From assembly GCA_017521325.1 (NCBI GenBank), contig JAFXCV010000015.1, positions 1-63,889 on the forward strand: 63,889 bases of DNA, read 5' to 3'. Each line of letters starts with the position of its first letter. The first letter of the stretch is position 1. The translations under genes and the position numbers were made by a program. A model generated the notes under the pieces. That model saw only the letters and a list, made by a program, of their open reading frames with translations, searched no databases and was not told the origin of the DNA. This document shows, one piece after another, positions 8,123 to 17,980 of the stretch. This stretch comes from Oscillospiraceae bacterium. Its GTDB lineage: Bacteria > Bacillota > Clostridia > Oscillospirales > Ruminococcaceae.

Positions 8123-9259
8123 ATGAGTAACAACGAAGTACTGTTCAATCTCGAAACCAACGTTGCCCCCCTCGGTCTGATCGCAATGCAGAGCGCAAGG
8201 GATCTGGGTGACAAGATCAACGGCTACCTGGTGGACTGGGCACAGAAGGGCGGCTATGATTTTGAAAATTTCCTGGTTGAAAGCGAATGCCCCCGTTTCG
8301 CATCCGGTGACGGTAAGGGTCTGATCAAGTCTACCATCCGTGGTAAGGATCTGTACATCATTACCGATGTCGGCAACTACAGCTGCACCTATGAATATTT
8401 CGGCATGAAGAATGCCATGTCCCCCGATGATCACTATCAGGATCTCAAGCGTATCATTCAGGCAGCAAGCGGCAAGGCTTACAGAATCAATGTCATCATG
8501 CCGAATCTCTACGGCGGCAGACAGCATCGCCGCAATTACCGTGAATCCCTCGACTGTGCTGTTGCACTGCAGGAGCTGCAGGCAATGGGTGTTTCCAACA
8601 TCGTGACATTTGATGCCCATGACCCGAGAGTACATAACGCAGTACCGCTGATGGGCTTTGACAATGTCATTCCTTCCTATCAGGTTCTCAAGACGATGTT
8701 CAAGTCCATTGAGGGTTTCCATGCAACAAAGGAAAACTTCATGGTAGTCAGCCCCGACGAGGGTGCGCTGAACCGCAACATGTATTATGCATCCGTTCTG
8801 GGCGTGGACATGGGTATGTTCTACAAAAGACGTGACTATTCCAGAATCGTCAACGGCAGAAATCCGATCGTAGCACATGAATATCTGGGTAATTCCGTTG
8901 AGGGCAAGGATGTATTCATCGCAGATGACATCATTTCCTCAGGTGAATCCGTTCTGGATATCGCATACGAGCTGAAGAAGAGAAATGCAAAGAGAATTTT
9001 TGCATATGCAACCTACTCCATTTTCACAAATGGTCTGGAGAAGTTCGATCAGGCATACAACGACGGCTTCATCAGCGGCGTATTCGGCACAAACCTGACC
9101 TATCGTTCTCCGGAGCTTCTCAAGCGTGAGTGGTTCCATGAAGTAGATGTGTCCAAGTACATTGCATACTTTATTGCATCCCTCAATCATGACGTATCCA
9201 TCAGTACTGTGATTGATCCACACGAGAAGATTCAGCAGCTGCTTGAAAAGTATAACTGA
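8123..9259 (+). CDS. prs: Divergent ribose-phosphate pyrophosphokinase (PRPP synthetase)
   Basis: Makes PRPP from ribose 5-phosphate and ATP. 378 aa, about 60 longer than standard Prs. The N-terminal half keeps RGKDLYIITD (standard RGKDVFIVQS) and the C-terminal half keeps the PRPP loop VFIADDIISSGES and a MVVSPDEGALNR strand, but the ATP-binding YYGYARQDRK motif of ordinary Prs is replaced by NLYGGRQHRRNYRESLDC. This long variant occurs in Clostridia and is normally annotated as PRPP synthetase. The start is uncertain: ATG 8123 has only GGAAG 11 bases upstream, while a strong AAGGAAGGAG lies at 8078-8087 without a good start after it. Could instead be a related diphosphokinase-like enzyme. 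Confidence 0.82.
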   Translation: MSNNEVLFNLETNVAPLGLIAMQSARDLGDKINGYLVDWAQKGGYDFENFLVESECPRFASGDGKGLIKSTIRGKDLYIITDVGNYSCTYEYFGMKNAMSPDDHYQDLKRIIQAASGKAYRINVIMPNLYGGRQHRRNYRESLDCAVALQELQAMGVSNIVTFDAHDPRVHNAVPLMGFDNVIPSYQVLKTMFKSIEGFHATKENFMVVSPDEGALNRNMYYASVLGVDMGMFYKRRDYSRIVNGRNPIVAHEYLGNSVEGKDVFIADDIISSGESVLDIAYELKKRNAKRIFAYATYSIFTNGLEKFDQAYNDGFISGVFGTNLTYRSPELLKREWFHEVDVSKYIAYFIASLNHDVSISTVIDPHEKIQQLLEKYN

Positions 9260-9269
9260 TTAACGAAAT

Positions 9270-9288
9270 CCCTCCGCTGTGCGGAGGG
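9270..9288 (+). terminator. Terminator after prs
   Basis: CCCTCCGC-TGT-GCGGAGGG followed by GTTCTTT. Confidence 0.75.
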
Positions 9289-9366
9289 GTTCTTTGCATT
9301 ATGCCGAGATTTCATTTGGAATTTTGTTGTTTTTTCATAAACAGGAAACAGAATATTCGTTTTTCC

Positions 9367-9395
9367 TTGACAATTTGTCCGTTTTCGTGTAAAAT
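9367..9395 (+). promoter_or_regulatory. Promoter of the NSS transporter
   Basis: TTGACA (9367-9372), 17 bp, TAAAAT (9390-9395). Leader of about 100 nt without an evident fold. Confidence 0.7.
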
Positions 9396-9500
9396 GATAG
9401 TATTCGTATTTTCGAATGATAATTAAAGAGTAAGATGGGAAACGGACATTGCCGCACACAGTTCCGCATAAGTTTCCGCACTTACAGAAAGGTGTGTTTT

Positions 9501-10862
9501 ATGAGCAAACAAACAACTGCGACTGCAGAAAAGGGCGGTTTCGGATCAAAGCTTGGCTTTATCCTTGCGGCTGCCGGCTCTGCTGTCGGACTTGGAAACA
9601 TCTGGCGTTTCCCCTATCTTGCTGCCAAATACGGCGGCGGTATCTTCCTGCTGGTTTATCTGATCCTGACGGTGACATTCGGTTTTGCACTGATGACAAC
9701 CGAAATCGGTATCGGCCGTAAAACAGGAAAAAGTGTCATCGGCGCATATTCTTCCATCAACAAGTACTTCGCTCCGCTCGGATGGCTGGCAGCTGCGGTT
9801 CCCGTCATCATTCTCCCCTACTACTGCGTTATCGGCGGATGGGTTCTTAAATACATGGTCGCATTCTTAACAGGAGGCGGCACTGCTGCAGCGGGTGATG
9901 GCTCGTACTTTACAAGCTTCATTGGTCACGCAGGACAGCCGACATTGTTCTTCTGCATTTTCGTTGCACTGTCAGCTCTTGTTGTTATGCTCGGTGTTGA
10001 CAAAGGTATCGAGCGTGTGAGCAAGATCATGATGCCCGTCCTGTTCGTACTGATCGTGGGTATCGGCATCTACACATTAACACTCCCCGGTGCAATTGAT
10101 GGTCTGATCTACTATGTGAAGCCCGACTTTAGTGCATTCTCTATTAAGACAGTAATTGCAGCAATGGGACAGATGTTCTACTCCATGTCACTTGCAATGG
10201 GTATTATGATCACCTATGGCTCCTACATGAGAAAGGAAGACCATCTGGAAGGCTCCGTCCGCAATATCGAAATCTTTGATACAGCGGTTGCAGTTCTTGC
10301 AGGTATGATCATTGTACCGTCCGTATTTGTATTCTCCGGCGGTGACGCATCCGCACTCAATGCAGGTCCTTCCCTGATGTTCATCACACTGCCGAATGTA
10401 TTCGAATCCATGGTCGGCGGTCAGATCGTTGGTGCAGCCTTCTTCATTCTGGTGGCACTGGCTGCACTCACCTCCTCCATCTCCCTGATGGAAACCGTTG
10501 TATCCATCATCGTTGAAAAGATCAAGGTTAAAAGAATCCCTGCATGTCTGATTGTAATTGCAGTGACTCTGCTCGTTGGAATGCTCTCCGTACTTGGCTA
10601 CAGCAACTGGAGCGAAGTGAGGATCTTCAAGATGCAGTTCCTTGATTTCTTTGATTTTGTCAGCAACAATATCATGATGCCGATCGTTGCACTGCTCACT
10701 TGCATCCTGATCGGATTTATTGCAAAGACTAAATATATTGAGGACGAGGTTGAGCTCAACGGCAAGTTCAAGTCCAAGGCACTCTACAGAATCATGGTAA
10801 AGTATATCTGCCCGATCTGTATGCTGGTCATCCTCTTCTCTTCCCTGTTTATGTCCCTGTAA
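9501..10862 (+). CDS. Neurotransmitter:sodium symporter (NSS) family transporter
   Basis: Sodium-coupled uptake of an amino acid or related amine through the cytoplasmic membrane. 453 aa, about 11-12 transmembrane helices. The N-terminal helix 1 signature (GFILAAAGSAVGLGNIWRFP) with the unwound substrate and Na+ site is exact for NSS (LeuT-like) proteins, and helix 2 follows as GGGIFLLVYLILTV. ATG 9501 was chosen because it opens the family sequence (MSKQTT...) and has AGAAAGG upstream; an in-frame ATG at 9435 lacks support. Single-gene unit with its own promoter and terminator. Substrate cannot be read from sequence. Confidence 0.93.
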   Translation: MSKQTTATAEKGGFGSKLGFILAAAGSAVGLGNIWRFPYLAAKYGGGIFLLVYLILTVTFGFALMTTEIGIGRKTGKSVIGAYSSINKYFAPLGWLAAAVPVIILPYYCVIGGWVLKYMVAFLTGGGTAAAGDGSYFTSFIGHAGQPTLFFCIFVALSALVVMLGVDKGIERVSKIMMPVLFVLIVGIGIYTLTLPGAIDGLIYYVKPDFSAFSIKTVIAAMGQMFYSMSLAMGIMITYGSYMRKEDHLEGSVRNIEIFDTAVAVLAGMIIVPSVFVFSGGDASALNAGPSLMFITLPNVFESMVGGQIVGAAFFILVALAALTSSISLMETVVSIIVEKIKVKRIPACLIVIAVTLLVGMLSVLGYSNWSEVRIFKMQFLDFFDFVSNNIMMPIVALLTCILIGFIAKTKYIEDEVELNGKFKSKALYRIMVKYICPICMLVILFSSLFMSL

Positions 10863-10871
10863 TACAAAATG

Positions 10872-10897
10872 ATCGCCCTGCCAATTGGCAGGGCGAT
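10872..10897. terminator. Bidirectional terminator
   Basis: Perfect 11-bp stem ATCGCCCTGCC/GGCAGGGCGAT with an AATT loop; TTTTTG follows on plus and ATTTTGT on minus. It serves the NSS gene and the convergent yjbR-like gene. Confidence 0.9.
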
Positions 10898-10902
10898 TTT
10901 TG

Positions 10903-11229
10903 TTATTTTGTCAGTTCATAGCTTTCTGTGACCATGCGTTTCACATCATCATCGGGGATACTACCATCAAGGATGACAGAATTCCAGTGCGTTTTGTTCA
11001 GATGATAGGCAGGGATCACGGATGCAAATGCGCTGCGCCAGAAGCCTGTCCACTGGGGATCGCATTTGAGATTGACCCAGACATTGCCGTGTCTGTCAAA
11101 AATCCATGCAAATATTTTCTGATTTTCACGATGGCGTATCACACACCAGTTCGGATCGTGAAAGGGATAATCTTCATAGACATCCTCATAGGACAGGCAG
11201 TGGGATTTGATTTCTGCTCTTGTTTTCAA
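10903..11229 (-). CDS. MmcQ/YjbR family protein
   Basis: 108 aa, the full length of this family of small DNA-binding-like proteins (DUF419/YjbR). Typical features are YPFHDPNWCVIRHRENQKIFAWIF and a C-terminal HLNKTHWNSVILDGSIPDDDVKRMVTESYEL. Molecular role is unknown. Starts with TTG, preceded by AAGGGGG. Lies 25 nt after the SGNH hydrolase on the same strand, so the two are probably cotranscribed. Confidence 0.88.
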   Translation of the reverse strand: MKTRAEIKSHCLSYEDVYEDYPFHDPNWCVIRHRENQKIFAWIFDRHGNVWVNLKCDPQWTGFWRSAFASVIPAYHLNKTHWNSVILDGSIPDDDVKRMVTESYELTK

Positions 11230-11254
11230 TCAGATTCCCCCTTATCATGGCATT

Positions 11255-12412
11255 TCATTTTAGTACTTCCTCCGGCACTTCCTCTGCCATTCTCTTATAA
11301 GCCGCCTGACTCGGATGCAGGTGATCGCCGCTGTCGTAGCCCTCACCGAATGCGGCAGGATGCTGCGGATCACAAACAGCCCTGTCAAAGTCGATACAGC
11401 CGTCGGCTTCATCGGTCGTTCGCATCCAGTCATTGACCGCACAGCGCAGCTCATCACGGAATGGCGTATAGGTTCGCCAGCCTTCAATGGGCAGGAGTGT
11501 GCCAAGATACACCTTCAGACCGTATTCCTTCGCCTTTCGGATATAAAAGCGCAGTCCCTCGATCATCTCTTCCGCTGTGGGCAGATCACTCCAAGGACGG
11601 AAGGGATTGACTTCAACGCCGACGGGGTGGATGATATCATTGATGCCGTGCTGAATAATGACGGTATCCGCACCGCTGACAAGGCATTCTCTGGGGAATC
11701 TGGTATCCCCTTTGAGTCCGTAGGAATCATAGGTGATATTGTCATACTGGCGGAGAATGCGTGTTCCGCTTGCTGCTTTACGGATGATGGAGGTTTTTCC
11801 GTTACCGAGTTCCAGCGTGCGCAGCATGAGATAATCGGGCCAAGCCTGCGCTGTGATGGAATCACCGAAGCAGATGACTGTACGGCTGTCATGGCTTGCA
11901 GCAACCTCAATATCGCTGAGGAAATACACCCAGTTTGTTTTCTTGGAATCATCCATCGGAAGCTTTGCGGCGGCTGCATGGTTTCCGACTGCAAAATATC
12001 CGCCGGAAAGCGGCCCTGTAATATGTACAGCGGAGCGAAGCTCTGTATAATCAGCAAAATACAGACTGATCGCAATGGTTTCTCCTGCATTTACGGAAAA
12101 ATCAACCGCATCGCTGCGAAGGCGCTTGCCTGCCGGAATGGTTGCACCCGATTCTCCGCCGAAGGTCAGAGGGGTGAGCGTTTCTGCTGCAATATCAGAG
12201 CCGCCGGCAGATTTTGCGGCATAGGCAGCGGTAATTCTGACAGCCTCGGTGCCGCAGAAATTATCCAGTGTGATACGCAGCGCACTGCCGCTTAGCAGCA
12301 TTCTGACAGGATAGCGCAGCGTCAGGTTTTTGCCGTAATTCTCGGGTCTGCGTTCATTGATGGAAATGGCATTGCCCCATGCGGCAACCCATTTTTGATT
12401 CTGTTCACTCAT
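11255..12412 (-). CDS. Cytoplasmic SGNH/GDSL-family hydrolase
   Basis: Likely an esterase acting on acylated sugars or similar small esters. 385 aa. An N-terminal beta-rich domain (about 1-165) is followed by an SGNH domain: block I CFGDSIT with nucleophile S185, block III GIND (256-259), block V GDHLH (D363, H366). No signal peptide, so it acts inside the cell, in contrast with the secreted dockerin esterase at 57.4 kb. GAGGAA precedes the ATG and a TTGACA/TATGAT promoter lies upstream. Substrate unknown. Confidence 0.88.
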   Translation of the reverse strand: MSEQNQKWVAAWGNAISINERRPENYGKNLTLRYPVRMLLSGSALRITLDNFCGTEAVRITAAYAAKSAGGSDIAAETLTPLTFGGESGATIPAGKRLRSDAVDFSVNAGETIAISLYFADYTELRSAVHITGPLSGGYFAVGNHAAAAKLPMDDSKKTNWVYFLSDIEVAASHDSRTVICFGDSITAQAWPDYLMLRTLELGNGKTSIIRKAASGTRILRQYDNITYDSYGLKGDTRFPRECLVSGADTVIIQHGINDIIHPVGVEVNPFRPWSDLPTAEEMIEGLRFYIRKAKEYGLKVYLGTLLPIEGWRTYTPFRDELRCAVNDWMRTTDEADGCIDFDRAVCDPQHPAAFGEGYDSGDHLHPSQAAYKRMAEEVPEEVLK

Positions 12413-12446
12413 GGAATTTCCTCTTTCATTATAGCATTACCTATTT

Positions 12447-12475
12447 ATCATACCATTTTTAAGCAGGTTTGTCAA
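12447..12475 (-). promoter_or_regulatory. Promoter of SGNH hydrolase-yjbR unit
   Basis: Minus strand: TTGACA (12470-12475), 17 bp, TATGAT (12447-12452), TGG extended -10. Confidence 0.75.
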
Positions 12476-12494
12476 TACACATGGAAAATGGAAA

Positions 12495-12752
12495 AGAGCA
12501 GCCGTAGGGCTGCTCTCAGTCTGTCGAAAAAGTCCATTTTCTTAGTGAAAGTTTGCATGAAACTGCCCCCACCCCAACCCCTCCCCAAGGGGAGGGGCTA
12601 TATTTCGTGGGTACTGCCGCTGAACAGCCCGTCCCCTCTGTCTCGCTTTGTTCGACATCTCCCCACCCCGTGGGGAGTCACCCACGCCCGCCAAAAGGCT
12701 ATCCTCTTTTAATTTTTATCGACAAGAGGAAGAGCAGCCCAAGGGCTGCTCT
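12495..12752. repeat. Terminator-flanked G-quadruplex element, copy A
   Basis: Two near-identical terminator hairpins, 12495-12516 (AGAGCAGCC-GTA-GGGCTGCTCT type) and 12731-12752 (same stem, loop changed), enclose a 214-bp element. It begins CAGTCTGTCGAAAAA (12517) and ends TTTTTATCGACAAG, the two ends being inverted repeats. Inside are four C-runs (12566-12586; five, four, four and four C with linkers A, AA, T), a G-quadruplex motif on the minus strand, overlapping a CCCCTCCCC/GGGGAGGGG hairpin, then a second hairpin pair near 12660. The right hairpin is the terminator of engB. No coding sequence seen; this fills the 347-nt gap together with the SGNH promoter. Confidence 0.75.
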
Positions 12753-12759
12753 CAATCTA

Positions 12760-13377
12760 TTACGATTCCTCTTCTTCTGATGTATCCTCGTCGATTTCCT
12801 CTGCAATATCGGACAAAAGCGCACGAAGCTCCTCTTGTCCCTCGAAGGTTTTCGCAGAAAAAGCAATCGTGTGGATGTCCTCATAACAAGGAATCTCCTT
12901 CGAAAAACCAAGCATTCTCTGCTCACGTTCCGTCTTATTAAGCTTATCTGCCTTGGTAAACACGATAATAAAGGGAATTTCCGCATCAATCAGTGCATTG
13001 ATCATTGTCAGGTCATCCGCAGACGGTGCATGACGCATATCGACAAGCTGAACGGCAAGACGCAGATCACGCTCGGATTCCAGATAGCCGAAAATGAGCT
13101 TCTTCAGGCGTTCCTGTTCGGGCTTTGAGGTTTTGGCGTAGCCGTAACCGGGAAGATCGACGAAATAGACCTGATCGACCGCATAGAAATTGATCGTTGC
13201 CGTTTTTCCGGGAACTGCACTGACTCTTGCCAGTGACTTTCTTCCGACAATTTTATTGATCAGCGTGGATTTCCCGACATTGGAGCGACCGAGAAATGCA
13301 AACTCCATGCGTGTGGGCTTTGGCAGCTGGGAGCATTTTCCGCAAGCCATTGCAAATGATGCGTCATTGAATTTCAT
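12760..13377 (-). CDS. engB: Ribosome biogenesis GTP-binding protein EngB/YsxC
   Basis: GTPase needed for assembly of the 50S ribosomal subunit. 205 aa. G1 GRSNVGKS, G2 GKTATINF, G3 DLPGYG, G4 TKADK and G5 FSAK are all present in order. The C-terminus ends in an unusual acidic tail (EEIDEDTSEEEES). AGGAGG precedes the ATG; the gene follows lon by 12 nt, the usual Firmicute lon-ysxC coupling. Confidence 0.96.
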   Translation of the reverse strand: MKFNDASFAMACGKCSQLPKPTRMEFAFLGRSNVGKSTLINKIVGRKSLARVSAVPGKTATINFYAVDQVYFVDLPGYGYAKTSKPEQERLKKLIFGYLESERDLRLAVQLVDMRHAPSADDLTMINALIDAEIPFIIVFTKADKLNKTEREQRMLGFSKEIPCYEDIHTIAFSAKTFEGQEELRALLSDIAEEIDEDTSEEEES

Positions 13378-13389
13378 GGTTTCCTCCTG

Positions 13390-15795
13390 TCACGCCCGAA
13401 CGGATGCTGTGGGTTTTTCTGTCTTTTTGGAATTTCCCGAAACTGTGGTTTTTTTTGCTTCCTGCTGCACAAGTGCCAAGCTTAACACCTCGGAGAGATA
13501 GCGAACGGGAATGAATGTCACCGCATCCTTTACCACGTCATCCACTTCCTCAAGATCGGCACGGTTATCCTCCGGAATCAGCACCGTGCGGATTCCTGCC
13601 TTATAGGCAGCCATGGATTTTTCACGCAGACCGCCGATGGGCATGACTCTTCCATGCAGTGTGATCTCGCCCGTCATTGCAACATCCGCACGCACGGGAA
13701 TACCCGAAAGTGCCGAAACAAGCGCAGTTGTCATGGTCACGCCTGCGGATGGTCCGTCCTTCGGAACTGCGCCCTCGGGTGCATGGATGTGCAGATCCTT
13801 TTTCTTATAGAAATCAGGGGCAATGCCGTATTCCTTAGCGATGCTTCTCACGTAGCTTACGGCAATTTTTGCGCTCTCCTGCATGACATTGCCAAGAGAA
13901 CCTGTAATCTCGATACTTCCCTTTCCGTCAAGTACGAGTGCTTCAAGGGGCATCAATACGCCGCCGACGGATGTCCACGCAAGTCCGTTGACAAGTCCAA
14001 CGGTATTCTGCTTGCTCTGTGCATCGGGCAGGTATTTGGGAATTCCAAGGTAATTCTTCAGATCCTTGACTTTCACGCTGATACGCTTGCGTTCGCCGCA
14101 TGCGATCGTCTTTGCCGCCTTGCGGCAGACAGTACCGATGGTACGTTCAAGATTACGAACGCCTGCTTCCTTGGTATAGGCGTCGATCATCTCATAAAGC
14201 ACTGCATCGTCAAATCTGCACTGCACGGTTTTGAGTCCGTGTGCATCAACCTGCTTTGCAACGAGGTGACGCTTGGCGATCTGGAATTTCTCCTCACGGG
14301 TATAGCTCGTCAGCTCGATGATCTCCATTCTGTCACGCAGCGGTGCAGGGATGGTGTCAAGGGTATTTGCAGTTGCCACAAACATGACCTGACTGAGATC
14401 AAACGGAACTTCGATATAGTGATCACGGAATGCGTGGTTCTGCTCGCTGTCGAGAACCTCCAGCAGTGCTGCGGAAGGATCGCCCTTGTAATCATTGCTC
14501 ATCTTGTCGATCTCATCAAGCAGAATGACGGGATTTCTCGTTCCTGCCTGCTGCAGGGCGGAAATGATTCTGCCGGGCATTGCGCCGACATAGGTCTTGC
14601 GGTGGCCACGAATATCCGCTTCATCACGCACACCGCCGAGGGATACACGGACGAATTTACGGGATACCGCCTCGGCAATGGATCTGCCGATGGAGGATTT
14701 TCCGATTCCGGGAGGGCCGACAAGACAGAGGATCTGTCCTTTCAGCTCAGGATTGAGTACACGCACGGCAAGACTTTCCAGAATGCGCTCCTTGACCTTC
14801 TGCAGACCGTAGTGATCGGCATCGAGGATTTCCTTCGCTTTATGTAGGTCATGGCTTTCCTCGGAAAGTGTATGCCACGGCAGCTCCAGACAGGTGTCAA
14901 GGAAATTCGTAATGACGAATGCCTCCTGCGATGCCATGGGTAGATGCTGAAGTCTGTGTGCTTCTTTCAGCAGCTTTTCTTCGGTATCCTGCGGAAGTGC
15001 AAGTGCACAGATACGCTCGGCATAGCTGTCGGCGTCATCCTCGTCCTCGCCGGTTTCTTCCTTGAGCTGACCGGAGATCACACGAAGCTGCTCACGGAGA
15101 AAATACTCACGCTGTCCGTGGTCGATATTCTCCTGTGTACGCTCGTGAATTTCCTTTTCAAGCTCCAGAACCTGTACTTCTCTTTGCAGAATGTAGCAGA
15201 GCATTTCCAGTCTTGTAAAAAGGCTGCTCTCTTCAAGCAGCATCTGCTTGTCCTTATAGTCAAGCATGGTATTGAACACGATTGCCTCATACAGATCCAT
15301 CGGATCATCCTGGCACATCACGGAAATCATAACTTCCTTTGGCATTTTCGGGAAGAGCTTGCTGTAACGCTCATAGATATCCTTGAGTGCCCGCACCATT
15401 GCGGACATTTCCACATCGTCGATCTCTTCACGGCTATTCAGCGGAATCTTGCGGATTTCCGTATAGACCATGCCATCTCTGTATTCAACTGCCTTGATTT
15501 TCGCACGATATTTACCCTCCACAAGGATGCGGATGGTATCGTCAGGTGTTTTCAGCGTCTGACGAATTTCGGCGACAACGCCGATCTCATGCAGATCCTT
15601 GGGTTTGGGTTCTTCGATAAACACGTCACGCTGTGCTGTCAGAAACAGCCTTCTGTCCCCCTTGAGTGCTTCCTCCACTGCCTTTTTGGACATATCTCTG
15701 GCAATGTCAAAATGCATGACCATATGCGGAAATGCAACCGTTCCACGCATGGGGACAGTCGGCAGTATTTCATTGAGTTTGTTCTTTTCCTGCAT
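13390..15795 (-). CDS. lon: ATP-dependent protease Lon (LonA)
   Basis: Degrades misfolded and regulatory proteins in the cytoplasm. 801 aa, normal for LonA. N-terminal substrate-binding domain (about 1-300), AAA+ module with Walker [10 protein letters not shown], and C-terminal serine protease domain with catalytic S683 in PKDGPSAG and K726 in LREKSM. A short Lys/Thr-rich tail follows. ATG 15795 chosen: GAGGG is six bases upstream, whereas the GTG at 15807 overlaps that site. In the chain lon-engB; clpX and clpP lie directly upstream but have their own terminator, and lon has its own promoter. Confidence 0.97.
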   Translation of the reverse strand: MQEKNKLNEILPTVPMRGTVAFPHMVMHFDIARDMSKKAVEEALKGDRRLFLTAQRDVFIEEPKPKDLHEIGVVAEIRQTLKTPDDTIRILVEGKYRAKIKAVEYRDGMVYTEIRKIPLNSREEIDDVEMSAMVRALKDIYERYSKLFPKMPKEVMISVMCQDDPMDLYEAIVFNTMLDYKDKQMLLEESSLFTRLEMLCYILQREVQVLELEKEIHERTQENIDHGQREYFLREQLRVISGQLKEETGEDEDDADSYAERICALALPQDTEEKLLKEAHRLQHLPMASQEAFVITNFLDTCLELPWHTLSEESHDLHKAKEILDADHYGLQKVKERILESLAVRVLNPELKGQILCLVGPPGIGKSSIGRSIAEAVSRKFVRVSLGGVRDEADIRGHRKTYVGAMPGRIISALQQAGTRNPVILLDEIDKMSNDYKGDPSAALLEVLDSEQNHAFRDHYIEVPFDLSQVMFVATANTLDTIPAPLRDRMEIIELTSYTREEKFQIAKRHLVAKQVDAHGLKTVQCRFDDAVLYEMIDAYTKEAGVRNLERTIGTVCRKAAKTIACGERKRISVKVKDLKNYLGIPKYLPDAQSKQNTVGLVNGLAWTSVGGVLMPLEALVLDGKGSIEITGSLGNVMQESAKIAVSYVRSIAKEYGIAPDFYKKKDLHIHAPEGAVPKDGPSAGVTMTTALVSALSGIPVRADVAMTGEITLHGRVMPIGGLREKSMAAYKAGIRTVLIPEDNRADLEEVDDVVKDAVTFIPVRYLSEVLSLALVQQEAKKTTVSGNSKKTEKPTASVRA

Positions 15796-15851
15796 ATTCA
15801 CCCTCACTTTTCTTTTGTTATTCGTTATCGGACACTTGTGGTGACTTCTTT

Positions 15852-15880
15852 ATTATACTACATTTACAGTGGTTTTGCAA
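15852..15880 (-). promoter_or_regulatory. Promoter of lon-engB
   Basis: Minus strand: TTGCAA (15875-15880), 17 bp, TATAAT (15852-15857). No CIRCE or CtsR-type repeat recognised around it. Confidence 0.7.
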
Positions 15881-15928
15881 GCTGTAATTTATTCTAATCC
15901 CTTTGACGTTGATTGACAGGTAATACTA

Positions 15929-15959
15929 CGAAAAGCCACACAATGCGTGCGGCTTTTCG
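15929..15959 (-). terminator. Terminator after clpX
   Basis: Long hairpin CGAAAAGCC(G)CAC / GTGTGGCTTTTCG downstream of clpX on the minus strand; only a short T-rich stretch inside and after the stem. Confidence 0.65.
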
Positions 15960-15980
15960 GGATTCATTTCAACAATGCAG

Positions 15981-17243
15981 TTACCACTGCTCGACAACTC
16001 TGTTGCGTCTGTCCGTCAGAATCGGCGATGCACCCTCCGTGACGCATTCCTTCGTAATGGTAACCTTTGCGATATTGCCATAGGAAGGCAGGTTGAACAT
16101 GGATTCCATCAGGATGCCTTCCATGATCGAACGAAGTCCTCTTGCACCTGTTTTCTGCTTGATTGCCTTCTTGGCAATCTCAATCAGTGCAACATCCTCA
16201 ACCTCAAGCTTGACATCGTCATAGCCAAAGAGCTTGACATACTGCTTGACAAGTGCGTTCTTCGGTTCTGTCAGGATCTGCACAAGTGCTTCCTCATCAA
16301 GCTGGTCAAGTGCAGTGATGATCGGCAGTCTGCCGACAAGCTCGGGAACCATACCGAACTTGACAAGATCCTGCGGAATTGCCTTTGCAAAGATGTTATC
16401 CATCTGCTGCTTCTTGGACTGCACATCTGCACCAAATCCCATTCCGGAGGGCTGGATGCGCTTCATGATGCACTTTTCCAGTCCGTCAAATGCGCCGCCG
16501 CAGATGAACAGGATGTTCTTTGTGTTAATATGAATAAATTCCTGATTCGGGTGCTTTCTGCCGCCCTGCGGCGGTACGTTGGAGACAGTACCCTCAATGA
16601 TCTTCAACAGGGACTGCTGAACACCCTCACCGCTGACATCTCTTGTCAGAGAGGTATTCTCGGATTTTCTGGCAATTTTGTCGATTTCATCAATGTAGAT
16701 GATACCACGTTCTGCGGCTGTGACATCAAAATCCGCAGCCTGAATGAGTCTGAGAAGGACATTCTCAACGTCATCGCCGACATACCCTGCCTCGGTAATG
16801 GTTGTTGCATCTGCAATTGCAAACGGAACGTCCAGAATCTTCGCAAGCGTCTGCGCAAGGAAGGTCTTTCCGACACCCGTGGGACCAAGCAGGAGCACAT
16901 TGCTCTTCTGCAGTTCCACATCCTCGCCGTCATCCTGACTGAGAATACGCTTATAATGGTTATACACGGACACCGAAAGTGAAATCTTTGCCTGATCCTG
17001 ACCGATGACATACTGGTCGAGGACGGATTTGATTTCCGCAGGCTTGAGGAGTTTAAACTGCCCCTTCTTTTTATCATCCTTCGGCTGTTTCACCTTCTGG
17101 CGGCTGGAGGAGCCGAAAATCATCTCATAGCAGGTGCAGACGCATTCATCGCAGATATTGGATGTGCCTGCGGAGAACATGCTCATGACTCTGTCCTCGC
17201 CCTTGCCGCAGAAATTACAAACTTTAAAAATAGGATCCGGCAT
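15981..17243 (-). CDS. clpX: ClpXP protease ATPase subunit ClpX
   Basis: AAA+ unfoldase that recognises tagged substrates and feeds them into ClpP. 420 aa. N-terminal zinc-binding domain with C9, C12, C31, C34; Walker A GPTGVGKT; Walker [12 protein letters not shown]; pore-loop and sensor regions ([13 protein letters not shown]) as in ClpX. The ClpP-docking IGF-type loop appears as the I/L-GF region near GMGFGADVQ but cannot be assigned firmly. Follows clpP by 6 nt, so clpP-clpX are cotranscribed. Confidence 0.97.
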   Translation of the reverse strand: MPDPIFKVCNFCGKGEDRVMSMFSAGTSNICDECVCTCYEMIFGSSSRQKVKQPKDDKKKGQFKLLKPAEIKSVLDQYVIGQDQAKISLSVSVYNHYKRILSQDDGEDVELQKSNVLLLGPTGVGKTFLAQTLAKILDVPFAIADATTITEAGYVGDDVENVLLRLIQAADFDVTAAERGIIYIDEIDKIARKSENTSLTRDVSGEGVQQSLLKIIEGTVSNVPPQGGRKHPNQEFIHINTKNILFICGGAFDGLEKCIMKRIQPSGMGFGADVQSKKQQMDNIFAKAIPQDLVKFGMVPELVGRLPIITALDQLDEEALVQILTEPKNALVKQYVKLFGYDDVKLEVEDVALIEIAKKAIKQKTGARGLRSIMEGILMESMFNLPSYGNIAKVTITKECVTEGASPILTDRRNRVVEQW

Positions 17244-17249
17244 TGCTGT

Positions 17250-17837
17250 TTACCTCTTTGTGATCACTTTATCAATCAGACCGTACTCCATTGCCTGTTC
17301 CGCCGTCATATAATTGTCACGCTCCGTATCACGGGCAATGACCTCAAGCGGCTGACCGGAATGCTGCGCCATCAGACGATTCATTTTCTCTCTGGTTCTC
17401 AGAAGGTGATCGGAGTGGATCTTGATGTCCGTACACTGACCCGAAAGTCCGCCGGAAATCAGCGGCTGGTGGATCATGATCTCACTGTTCGGGAGTGCAA
17501 AACGCTTACCGGGCGCACCGGCATTGAGCAGGAACGCACCCATGGATGCAGCCATACCAATACAAATCGTGGAAACATCACACTTGATATACTGCATGGT
17601 ATCATAAATCGCCATGCCTGCGGTAATGGAACCGCCGGGGCTGTTGATATACAGGCAGATGTCCTTTTCTACATCCTGGCTTTCCAGATACAGAAGCTGG
17701 GCAACAACAAGACTTGCAGTGGTATCATTCACCTGATCGCACAGCATAATGATACGATCGTTGAGCAGTCTGGAGAAAATATCATAGGAACGTTCTCCAC
17801 GGCTTGTCTGCTCCACAACATAAGGTACTAAACTCAT
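17250..17837 (-). CDS. clpP: ATP-dependent Clp protease proteolytic subunit
   Basis: Serine peptidase that forms the tetradecameric chamber of ClpXP. 195 aa. Catalytic triad S98 (GMAASMG), H123 (MIHQP), D170 (ARDTERD). The ATG at 17837 (MSLVPYVV) gives the usual short processed N-terminus; upstream ATGs at 17846 and 17891 overlap the ribosome binding region AAGGATGAGGAG. Lies between tig and clpX, the standard Firmicute order tig-clpP-clpX-lon-engB. Confidence 0.96.
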   Translation of the reverse strand: MSLVPYVVEQTSRGERSYDIFSRLLNDRIIMLCDQVNDTTASLVVAQLLYLESQDVEKDICLYINSPGGSITAGMAIYDTMQYIKCDVSTICIGMAASMGAFLLNAGAPGKRFALPNSEIMIHQPLISGGLSGQCTDIKIHSDHLLRTREKMNRLMAQHSGQPLEVIARDTERDNYMTAEQAMEYGLIDKVITKR

Positions 17838-17939
17838 ACTCCTCATCCTTTCTGAACTAAGTTGTAAACGTATTGACCGGATGTTTTGCATTTCCTTATG
17901 GAAACCGCTGCAGAAGCATCGGCATCCTTAGATAAAGCA

Positions 17940-17961
17940 TGAGCGAACGCAGGTTCGCTCA
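17940..17961 (-). terminator. Hairpin between tig and clpP
   Basis: TGAGCGAAC-CT-GCGTTCGCTCA stem of 9-10 bp just downstream of tig; the T tract after it is weak (GCTTTATCT), so it may only partly stop transcription into clpP. Confidence 0.5.
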
Positions 17962-17980
17962 CGCAATTATGATTCATTTG

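Noticed and set aside
12495..12752. CRISPR array or tandem repeat
   Set aside because: Only two copies of the hairpin flank one unique element; no regular spacer-repeat pattern.
13654..14847. 397-codon plus-strand frame inside lon
   Set aside because: Antisense to the Lon AAA+ and protease domains; no start signal.
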